Assembly (NCBI GenBank): GCA_016839955.1
Contig: JAEOTI010000201.1
Coordinates: forward strand, 1-13,082
DNA: 13,082 bases
From: Candidatus Hodarchaeota archaeon
Lineage (GTDB): Archaea > Asgardarchaeota > Heimdallarchaeia > Hodarchaeales > YT1-057
Direction of reading: 5' to 3'
This document shows positions 7,498 to 13,082 of the stretch, in pieces. The notes under the pieces are model-generated. The model searched no databases. It had not been told where the DNA came from and worked only from the letters and a program-made list of their open reading frames with translations. The position numbers were made by a program, and so were the translations under genes. Within the stretch, counting starts at the first letter, position 1; the number at the start of each line of letters is the position of its first letter.

Positions 7498-8718
7498 CTA
7501 TGAGCTCAGTTTTGAAAATCGTTTGAAATAATCTACCATAGTTTTATCATCCAATTGAGCAGCATATTGCACACTAGATTTGGGATTTAGAGTTTCAAGT
7601 TCTTTTTCTAAACTATTAATTCGCTCCTGTAAATGTTCGTAAGGAAATTTCTCTATTAAGATTTTAATTCGGTTTAGAAGTGAATATGCAGGAAAATATT
7701 CGCCTATCCATATCGTTACTTTGGTTTGGACCATCAAGGTTTCAATTAATATAAATTGTAAGTTATTCCTTTCAGCAAAAGTAACAATCTCTGTAAGCAG
7801 TTCTCGTAGTTGAAAAATTGCATCTTGATTTCCTTTAATCGCTTCTTGGAGATATACTAGAGCCAGATCGTATTGAACACCCATAACATGCTCATGAGCT
7901 GGAATTTCTAAGGTAAGATCTAACGCAGATTTGTAATATTTGATTACTTGCTCAATTTTTTGATTGGCTAAAGCCCAAAGAGCTTCAATTTTTAGTTGAA
8001 ACATTGAGCAATACTGTTCTAAATGACTGGGTTTTATAGCTAAAACTTCTTTTACTAAAGGTTCTGCTTTTTCTAGATCTCCACGATCCAAATACCATCT
8101 AATAAGACTATGAGCGGCTTCTGCAAGACCTTCGTAATCTTTCATTTTCTTATGCAAAGGAATTGCTTCTTTCAAAACTCTAATAGTCTCTTCTTTGTCC
8201 CAACGACGGTATAGTTCACCTAGATTTGTGAAAAATACTGCACGACCTAGTTCATCATCATTGGGAGTGTTTGCAAGACCCTCGTTCAAAACTTGTTCTG
8301 CTACTTCCCATCTACCCAAATAAATAAGATTTAATCCAATGTTATTTAGAGACGCAGTTTGATTTGGATCCATTTCATGACTTTTTTGGTATTTCTCAAC
8401 TGCTTTTCCAAAAAAACCTCGGGAACCTAATGAAATTCCCCAATAACGAAAAATATCTCCTTTCAAAGGTTTTAATATATTATTATCTAAATTTAATTTG
8501 TCTATGTCATTAATTAATTCCAAAAATTCATTATCTGCAATTTCGAATTTTTTGAGGGAAATTAAGGAACCAAGGCGTTGAATCTTAAGCCAAGTTCTTT
8601 CAAATGTTTGATTTTCGGCAATATCTTTTAGTGTGTTAACTATGTAATCCAATACTTCATGAGGACCTTTCTGTTGCTGAATATCCTTCAATTTTTGCTT
8701 GTAATCCTCTAAAGGCAT
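7498..8718 (-). CDS. Tetratricopeptide-repeat (TPR) protein, function unknown
   Basis: A 406-residue, almost entirely helical protein without a signal peptide or membrane segment. TPR-type helix pairs are visible at about 87-120, 121-154, 160-193 and 200-231, with typical small and aromatic positions such as the N-N-I-G-L-N-L-I-Y-L-G-R-W pattern near 125-137 and the G-D-L-E-K-A pattern near 213-218. More degenerate helical repeats continue to about residue 375. No catalytic domain is seen, so it is probably an adaptor or scaffold for protein-protein contacts in the cytoplasm; its partner is unknown. GGTGA six bases before the ATG (8725-8729) supports the start. It follows the cyclophilin gene on the same strand after a gap of 67 bases, so a two-gene unit of protein-folding or assembly factors is possible but unproven. 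It converges tightly on the TFB gene. Confidence 0.8.
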   Translation of the reverse strand: MPLEDYKQKLKDIQQQKGPHEVLDYIVNTLKDIAENQTFERTWLKIQRLGSLISLKKFEIADNEFLELINDIDKLNLDNNILKPLKGDIFRYWGISLGSRGFFGKAVEKYQKSHEMDPNQTASLNNIGLNLIYLGRWEVAEQVLNEGLANTPNDDELGRAVFFTNLGELYRRWDKEETIRVLKEAIPLHKKMKDYEGLAEAAHSLIRWYLDRGDLEKAEPLVKEVLAIKPSHLEQYCSMFQLKIEALWALANQKIEQVIKYYKSALDLTLEIPAHEHVMGVQYDLALVYLQEAIKGNQDAIFQLRELLTEIVTFAERNNLQFILIETLMVQTKVTIWIGEYFPAYSLLNRIKILIEKFPYEHLQERINSLEKELETLNPKSSVQYAAQLDDKTMVDYFKRFSKLSS

Positions 8719-8785
8719 TCCTCTTCACCAACTTTAATTAGAAAGTACCCTACTCAATAAGTCTCAATCTTAATTACTTCGGTCA

Positions 8786-9256
8786 TTATCTTTTCTTTAA
8801 GGTATGATTTTCGATTTGTGGACTTTTTTCACTAATTCCAACTTTAATCATTTTGTCTCCATTTTGGAGTTGATTAAAGATCGCTTCTCCTTCAATTGCT
8901 TTACCGAAAACGGTATGTATTTTATCTAAATGAGGTTGTGGTTCTCGAACTAGGAAAAACTGTGATCCTCCGGTGTCCTTACCGGCGTGAGCCATTGATA
9001 TTACTCCAAGGGCATGTTTATGCTCATTAGTATTCTTATTGGTTTCACAAGGAATTTTGTAACCTGGACCTCCGGTTCCATCTCCTTTAGGACAACCACC
9101 TTGGGCTACAAATCCAGGGATACAGCGATGGAAAGTTAGGCCGTCATAAAATCCGTTTTCAGAAAGGGATACAAAATTTTTGACGGTGTTAGTGATTTCA
9201 TCAAAGAATTCAATCACTATATTGCCATATTTCGTTTCTATCGTTGCTTTAGTCAT
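8786..9256 (-). CDS. Cyclophilin-type peptidyl-prolyl cis-trans isomerase
   Basis: A single-domain cyclophilin of 156 residues from the ATG at 9256. Numbered from that start, the active-site segment [13 protein letters not shown] is at about 42-54, with the catalytic arginine in [12 protein letters not shown] follows at about 58-66. [15 protein letters not shown] lies at about 87-101, and [10 protein letters not shown] at about 109-118, with histidine where human CypA has the cyclosporin-contacting tryptophan, as in many prokaryotic forms. It should catalyse proline isomerisation in the cytoplasm; no signal peptide is present. The frame stays open 16 codons further to a TTG at 9304, but that extension is a tandem copy of the first 16 codons. 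I prefer the ATG because the three internal differences between the copies all change amino acids and the upstream start is TTG. A short polar tail follows the core. It is followed by the TPR gene. Confidence 0.9.
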   Translation of the reverse strand: MTKATIETKYGNIVIEFFDEITNTVKNFVSLSENGFYDGLTFHRCIPGFVAQGGCPKGDGTGGPGYKIPCETNKNTNEHKHALGVISMAHAGKDTGGSQFFLVREPQPHLDKIHTVFGKAIEGEAIFNQLQNGDKMIKVGISEKSPQIENHTLKKR

Positions 9257-9307
9257 TTTAATCACTATATTGCTATGTTTCGTTTCTATCGTTACTTTAG
9301 TCAATAT
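9212..9307. repeat. 48-bp tandem duplication over the cyclophilin start
   Basis: Two adjacent 48-base units, 9212-9259 and 9260-9307, match at 43 of 48 positions by eye. The unit covers the first codons of the cyclophilin, so the downstream ATG is preserved while the equivalent codon in the upstream copy is TTG. Because 48 is divisible by three the reading frame runs through both. It looks like a relatively recent slippage or duplication event. Confidence 0.85.
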
Positions 9308-9345
9308 AATTGTTTAAAGTATTGTTTAAACCAATAAAAAATTGT
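9308..9345. promoter_or_regulatory. Candidate bidirectional promoter between cyclophilin and lipoate ligase
   Basis: The short divergent gap holds two direct copies of ATTGTTTAAA (9309-9318 and 9321-9330), followed by an AATAAAAAATT string (9333-9343). TTTAAA is palindromic and could serve as a TATA element on the minus strand. The copy at 9325-9330 is about 21 bases from the old TTG position, as expected for a leaderless transcript before the duplication. AATAAAAAATT could be the TATA element of the plus-strand ligase about 45-50 bases downstream. No Shine-Dalgarno is visible for either gene. Confidence 0.3.
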
Positions 9346-9386
9346 GTGATCTTATCATCTCTTGAAACGTTATGTAGTGCATTAAT

Positions 9387-10142
9387 ATGGTTTTCAGAAT
9401 AATTCGTTTCAATTTTAGTAATCCTGCTGAAAATCTAGCTGCTGAAGAAAGTGCTGCTATTTCAGCACAACAAGAGCGTTCCCCACCCACACTTCTATTT
9501 TGGTCGAACCAGAATTCAGTTATTCTTGGTAAATTTCAATGTTGGAAACAGGAGGTATCTTTAGATTCGTGTAAAAATTATAATACTTTCATCCTCAGAA
9601 GATTTTCTGGTGGAGGAGCAGTTTATCATGACCAAGGGAATCTAAATATCTCAATAATAATTCCTCTTGAAAAAAATAAACCGATTATTGAAAGTTTTCG
9701 AATTCAAAAGGCAATTCACCAAATTCTTGTAGATTCAATTAGAAATCTGGTTGATCAAACTGAATTAATTCCAGAAGGCGGATTACACATTGCTGGACAA
9801 AAAATTTCAGGGTTTGCAGGCGTAATCAAGAAAGGACTTGTTTTTTCCCATTATACATTACTCATTAACGTAAATCTCAAAGTGTTGTCTGAAGTACTTA
9901 AAGTTACTAAAGATCTTCCAAAAGGTTGTGTAAAGAGTCGTCATTGGCCTGTTCAGAATCTAAATCATTATTGTGGTAAACAATTAGATCGAACGGAAAT
10001 AATTAAGAGTTTCTCTGAAGAATTTGAATTAAGATTTGAAATTTCATTAGAAGAAGGTTCTTGGAGTAATTATGAATTCTCAGAACGTAATTCTTTATTA
10101 CAAACCAAACATTCGAATCCTCACTGGATCTTTCAACGATAA
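9387..10142 (+). CDS. lplA: Lipoate-protein ligase A, catalytic domain only
   Basis: A 251-residue member of the biotin/lipoate ligase (BPL/LplA/LipB) fold. The lipoyl-AMP binding motif RRFSGGGAVYHDQGNLN is at 71-87, the GQKISG motif with the expected catalytic lysine (K139) at 137-142, and HYTLL with H155 at 155-159. VKSR occurs at 182-185, as in other LplA proteins. It should activate lipoate (or octanoate) and attach it to the lipoyl lysine of acceptor proteins. The protein ends near the limit of the catalytic domain and lacks the C-terminal accessory domain of E. coli-type LplA. In some archaea that domain is a separate protein, but none is seen here. The natural acceptor is the E2 encoded three genes downstream on the same strand. 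A LipM-type octanoyltransferase is a less likely alternative, since the active position looks like lysine rather than cysteine. Confidence 0.87.
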   Translation: MVFRIIRFNFSNPAENLAAEESAAISAQQERSPPTLLFWSNQNSVILGKFQCWKQEVSLDSCKNYNTFILRRFSGGGAVYHDQGNLNISIIIPLEKNKPIIESFRIQKAIHQILVDSIRNLVDQTELIPEGGLHIAGQKISGFAGVIKKGLVFSHYTLLINVNLKVLSEVLKVTKDLPKGCVKSRHWPVQNLNHYCGKQLDRTEIIKSFSEEFELRFEISLEEGSWSNYEFSERNSLLQTKHSNPHWIFQR

Positions 10143-10376
10143 CCCTTCGAAGATTTATTGGCAGAAATTTGTCACAAAACTCATACTTAAAACAAACTGA
10201 CATCTAAATAGTGGGAATGAAAGCGAAATGAAATAGCTTAAGTTAACAAATTCCCATGTATGCAGTTTTCATTAATTATTAGAATTATTTCCTCTAACTT
10301 TTATTAATACTTCTCTAGCTTTAGAATTTCTGCTTTGGAAAAAGATTTTTCAACCAAATGTTGAAAGTGGGTAAAA
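10143..10376. other. Intergenic region between lipoate ligase and E1 alpha
   Basis: About 234 bases without a gene. It contains an inverted repeat, TGGGAAT at 10212-10218 and ATTCCCA at 10250-10256, with a 31-base spacer, and a TTATTAATAC string at 10301-10310 that might be a TATA element for the dehydrogenase operon. Only a weak GTGG-type ribosome site (10367-10370) precedes the E1 alpha ATG. The gap suggests the E1/E2 operon has its own promoter in addition to any read-through from the ligase. Confidence 0.3.
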
Positions 10377-11447
10377 ATGTTAGAAATACTGAAACCTGAT
10401 GGATCTGTGGACTCCAGTCGAGAACCAAAAATACCTGATGAAATTTTATTAAAAATGTATGAAAACATGGTTTTTATTAGACTTCTGGATGAAAAGCAAC
10501 TTCGTCTTCAACGCCAAGGACGAACTGGATTTCATATTTCATGGAAAGGGCAAGAGGCTACACAGATTGGATCTGTAACAGCATTGAATGATTCTGATTG
10601 GATCTTTCCAGCTTATAGAGAACCGGGTTGTGCTCTTTATCGTGGAACACCAATTATTGATGTAATGAATCATTATTTTGGAAATAAAGCGGATCCCCAA
10701 AAAGGACGTCGAATCCCAGGTCTATGGGGAGATAAACAAAAGAATTTCGTAAGTCCTTCAGCTCCAATTGGAACACAAATTATTCACGCTACTGGTGCAG
10801 GATATGCAGCTAAGTATTTACAAGATGGAAGCATAACCCTTGTTTTCTATGGAGATGGTGCTACTTCTAGTGGAGATTTCCATTCAGGACTGAATTTTGG
10901 TGGGATCTTCAAAACGCCAACCATATTCTTATGTCAAAATAATCAATATGCTATTTCAGTTCCAAGGCATAGACAAACTGCTGCGGAAAGTATTGCGGTA
11001 AAAGCTAAAGCTTATGGCGTTCCAGGGATGCAAATCGATGGAAATGATGTTTTAGCAGTATTTAGTGCGGTTTTAGAAGCAGCAGACCAGGCAAGAAAAG
11101 GAAATGGTCCAACGTTAATTGAGGCGGTAACTTACCGAATTGGTCACCATACATCTTCTGATGACTCTACACGATATCGAAGCCAAGAAGAAGTCGAAAA
11201 ATGGGAAAGAAAAGATCCAATTCAACGTTTTCAAACGTACCTTCTCAATAAAGGCATTTTATCCAAAGACATGATTAGTGAAATCAGAATCAACTATGAT
11301 AATTTGCTTAGTCAAAAAATAAAGGAATCAGAGGCTTTTGGACATCCAAACACAGAAGAAATCTTTACAGATGTCTTTGAAGAAATGCCCTGGCATCTCC
11401 AGGAACAATTAGAGGAACTAAAACGAGTGAAGGGGGTTGTTAGATGA
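10377..11447 (+). CDS. 2-oxoacid dehydrogenase E1 component alpha subunit, probably branched-chain type
   Basis: A 356-residue thiamine-diphosphate subunit of the heterotetrameric E1 enzyme that decarboxylates a 2-oxoacid and reductively acylates the E2 lipoyl group. The ThDP/Mg motif runs from GDG at 159-161 to NNQ at 188-190. IGHHTSSDDSTRYR at 255-268 holds the active-site histidine and the loop that is phosphorylated in mitochondrial homologues. That SSDDS form, together with the C-terminal FTDVFEEMPWHLQEQ (330-344), resembles branched-chain 2-oxoacid dehydrogenases more than pyruvate dehydrogenases, which usually have a GDDPT-type loop. Length is normal. Its TGA overlaps the E1 beta ATG by four bases (ATGA), so translation of the two subunits is likely coupled. 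Substrate assignment is an inference; mixed specificity for pyruvate and branched-chain acids is possible. Confidence 0.9.
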   Translation: MLEILKPDGSVDSSREPKIPDEILLKMYENMVFIRLLDEKQLRLQRQGRTGFHISWKGQEATQIGSVTALNDSDWIFPAYREPGCALYRGTPIIDVMNHYFGNKADPQKGRRIPGLWGDKQKNFVSPSAPIGTQIIHATGAGYAAKYLQDGSITLVFYGDGATSSGDFHSGLNFGGIFKTPTIFLCQNNQYAISVPRHRQTAAESIAVKAKAYGVPGMQIDGNDVLAVFSAVLEAADQARKGNGPTLIEAVTYRIGHHTSSDDSTRYRSQEEVEKWERKDPIQRFQTYLLNKGILSKDMISEIRINYDNLLSQKIKESEAFGHPNTEEIFTDVFEEMPWHLQEQLEELKRVKGVVR

Positions 11448-12418
11448 CAGACCTTACAATTGTTCAAGCAGTCAATTTAGCATTAGATCAAGAAATGGCG
11501 AGGGATGAGAACGTTATTTTACTCGGGGAAGATATTGGAGTCAACGGTGGTGTCTTTCGAGCTACAGTAGGATTAATAGAGAAATATGGGGAAAATAGAG
11601 TGTTAGACACACCATTGAATGAATCAGGAATTATAGGTTTCGCAATTGGAATGGCACTATATGGATTAAAACCGATTCCCGAAGTACAATTTGCAGACTT
11701 TATTTGGCCCGCAATGGATCAAATCCATTCCGAATTAGCGAAATATCGCTATCGTAGTGGAGGTCAATATACAGTTCCTTTAGTTATTCGAGCTCCTTAT
11801 GGGGGTGGAGTTCGTGGCGCACATTACCACTCACAGAGTCCTGAAGCTTATTTTACACATACCCCTGGTTTGAAACTTGTTATTCCGTCAAATCCGTATG
11901 ATACTAAAGGATTATTATCTGCAGCTATCCGTGACCCTGATCCGGTCCTCTTCTTTGAACCTAAACGAATTTATCGTGCTTTCCGTGAGGAAGTTCCTGA
12001 CAGAGATTATCAAGTTCCATTAGGAAAGGCATCAGTGGTTCGAGAAGGATCTGATGTGACCTTATTATCTTACGGGGCAATGCTTCATACAACTCTAGAA
12101 GGTGCTCAGATAGCTGAAAATAAAGGAATAAATTGCGAAGTATTAGATCTGAGAACACTAATACCTTTAGATATTGAAGCTATAGAAAAATCAGTAAAAA
12201 AAACTGGTCGTGTAATCAGTGTTACAGAAGCTCCAAAAACAACAGGTTTTGGTGCTGAATTAAGTGCTCTTGTATCAGAACGTTGGATTGAATATATGGA
12301 AGGACCCATTTTACGAGTAGCTGGTTTTGATGTTCCTTTTCCCTACACATTAGAACACGATTATCTTCCCTCTGGACCTCGTATATTAGATGCTATAGAG
12401 CAAGTATATAATTTTTGA
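11444..12418 (+). CDS. 2-oxoacid dehydrogenase E1 component beta subunit
   Basis: A 324-residue transketolase-type beta subunit that completes the E1 active site with the upstream alpha subunit. Family landmarks are GEDIG at 28-32, DTPLNESG at 55-62 with the ThDP-activating glutamate E60, QFADFIWPAMDQI at 82-94, RYRSGG at 102-107, the active-site region RGAHYHSQSPEA at 124-135 with H129, and PSNPYDTKGLL at about 148-158. The C-terminal domain includes SYGAM and DLRTLIPLD, as usual. Length and motifs are complete. The start overlaps the alpha stop and has a GGGGG ribosome-site-like run seven bases upstream (11432-11436). The E2 gene begins 17 bases after its stop, so the three genes form one operon. 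The protein fits both pyruvate and branched-chain complexes; the alpha subunit is the better guide to substrate. Confidence 0.93.
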   Translation: MTDLTIVQAVNLALDQEMARDENVILLGEDIGVNGGVFRATVGLIEKYGENRVLDTPLNESGIIGFAIGMALYGLKPIPEVQFADFIWPAMDQIHSELAKYRYRSGGQYTVPLVIRAPYGGGVRGAHYHSQSPEAYFTHTPGLKLVIPSNPYDTKGLLSAAIRDPDPVLFFEPKRIYRAFREEVPDRDYQVPLGKASVVREGSDVTLLSYGAMLHTTLEGAQIAENKGINCEVLDLRTLIPLDIEAIEKSVKKTGRVISVTEAPKTTGFGAELSALVSERWIEYMEGPILRVAGFDVPFPYTLEHDYLPSGPRILDAIEQVYNF

Positions 12419-12420
12419 AG

Positions 12421-12425
12421 AGGAG
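12421..12425 (+). promoter_or_regulatory. Shine-Dalgarno for the E2 gene
   Basis: AGGAG sits two bases after the E1 beta stop and ten bases before the E2 ATG at 12436, supporting that start and translation from the shared operon message. Confidence 0.6.
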
Positions 12426-12435
12426 AGAATATATT

Positions 12436-13082
12436 ATGGCTTATGAACTTAAATTTGCTGATATTGGGGAAGGTATTCATGAGGGGGAAATCCTGCAGTG
12501 GCATGTTAAGGCCGGAGATCAAGTCAAAGAAGAACAACTACTAGTTGAAGTTATGACAGAAAAGGTTACTGTAGAAATTACCGCTCCAGTATCAGGGAAA
12601 ATTAGTAGTTTAGGAAAAGAGGAAGGTAGTATAATCAATGTTGGAGAAATTCTTGTTACTTTTGAAACAAATGATGTTGTAATAAATGAAGAAAAAACAT
12701 CAACATCTCCTGTAAAAGATGAAGAAAAAGATGACTCACTCTTTACTCCCTCAGCTCCATTTAAACATATTTCAACTCAAAAATCTGAAAAGAAATCATT
12801 CCTTGAACGTCCACTTGCTGCTCCTGCTGTACGTCGCTTTGCACGAGAAAAAGGTGTCAATCTCGAAGAAATCCTCGGATCTGGACCTATTGGACGAATT
12901 ACGAAATCAGATGTAGAAAAAACTCTCCCTACAACTCCAAAGAAAGTAAAATTGCCTTCCCAAAACTTTGTAACAGGTGGAGAAGAACGAATACCAATTA
13001 GGGGAGTTAGACGATCAATTTCAAAAGCTATGAGGAAATCTAAGGATACTGCAGCACATTTTACTTATTTTGATGAAGTAGA
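12436..13082 (+). CDS. 2-oxoacid dehydrogenase E2 (dihydrolipoyl acyltransferase), N-terminal part
   Basis: 215 codons are visible before the right edge. Residues 1-78 form one lipoyl domain with GEGIHEGEI (11-19) and the modified lysine K43 in VMTEKVTVE, so a single lipoyl domain is present. A charged, Ser/Thr/Pro-containing flexible linker spans about 79-124. Residues 125-161 are a peripheral-subunit-binding domain, with PLAAPAVRRFAREKG (126-140) and GPIGRITKSDV (150-160), which docks E1 and/or E3. The catalytic acyltransferase domain begins near residue 185, with IPIRGVRRSISKAMRKS (186-202) and HFTYFDEV at 208-215, where the window ends. E2 forms the core of the complex and transfers the acyl group to CoA. 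Its lipoyl lysine is the expected substrate of the ligase gene at 9387-10142. Whether it transfers acetyl or branched acyl groups cannot be decided from this part. Confidence 0.93.
   Translation, partial: MAYELKFADIGEGIHEGEILQWHVKAGDQVKEEQLLVEVMTEKVTVEITAPVSGKISSLGKEEGSIINVGEILVTFETNDVVINEEKTSTSPVKDEEKDDSLFTPSAPFKHISTQKSEKKSFLERPLAAPAVRRFAREKGVNLEEILGSGPIGRITKSDVEKTLPTTPKKVKLPSQNFVTGGEERIPIRGVRRSISKAMRKSKDTAAHFTYFDEV

Noticed and set aside
9257..9304. Extending the cyclophilin to the TTG at 9304 (172 residues).
   Set aside because: The extra 16 codons are the tandem duplicate of the true N-terminus, the start codon is TTG, and the family begins at the downstream ATG.
1..13082. CRISPR arrays, tRNA or rRNA genes, insertion sequences and integrase or attachment sites.
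   Set aside because: I looked for regularly spaced repeats, cloverleaf-like GC-rich stretches and transposase frames and saw none. The only clear tandem repeat is the 48-bp pair at 9212-9307.

Overview
The window looks like chromosomal DNA from an archaeon, most plausibly an Asgard archaeon. The evidence is a complete archaeal transcription factor B gene, an FtsZ gene, and a Rab/Ras-type small GTPase, together in AT-rich DNA. A 2-oxoacid dehydrogenase operon with its own lipoate ligase would suit a Heimdallarchaeia-like lineage with some oxidative metabolism. That placement is an inference from gene content; no phylogeny was possible.

Layout. (1) Positions 1-6048, all on the minus strand. 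In transcription order these are a Rab-like GTPase, an FtsZ with a long C-terminal extension, a 10-TM EamA/DMT transporter, and a large Eco57I/TaqI-type DNA adenine methyltransferase that runs off the left edge. The last three are closely spaced (24 and 76 bp gaps). The GTPase is separated from ftsZ by about 305 bp holding a terminator-like hairpin and the probable ftsZ promoter. (2) A roughly 540 bp AT-rich gap without a credible gene, then the TFB gene on the plus strand. (3) A minus-strand pair converging on TFB: a cyclophilin-type peptidyl-prolyl isomerase followed by a TPR protein. (4) A divergent plus-strand block: lipoate-protein ligase, then E1 alpha, E1 beta and E2 of a 2-oxoacid dehydrogenase complex, the E2 cut by the right edge.

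How the genes work together. The right-hand block is one pathway. E1 alpha/beta decarboxylates a 2-oxoacid with thiamine diphosphate and passes the acyl group to the lipoyl domain of E2, and the ligase upstream is the obvious source of the lipoyl modification. E3 is not in the window. Motifs in E1 alpha lean towards a branched-chain substrate rather than pyruvate.

The most striking observation is on the left. The FtsZ core has intact GTP-binding and catalytic loops. It is followed by a flexible linker and a separate domain of about 110 residues whose predicted strand/helix order resembles a longin/roadblock-type domain. Such domains are typical partners of small GTPases in eukaryotes and Asgard archaea, and the next gene upstream encodes a Rab-like GTPase. 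A link between GTPase signalling and the FtsZ division apparatus is therefore a testable hypothesis. Other notable points are a 48 bp in-frame tandem duplication over the start of the cyclophilin gene, a cysteine cluster in the methyltransferase target-recognition region, and a single-domain lipoate ligase lacking the usual C-terminal accessory domain.
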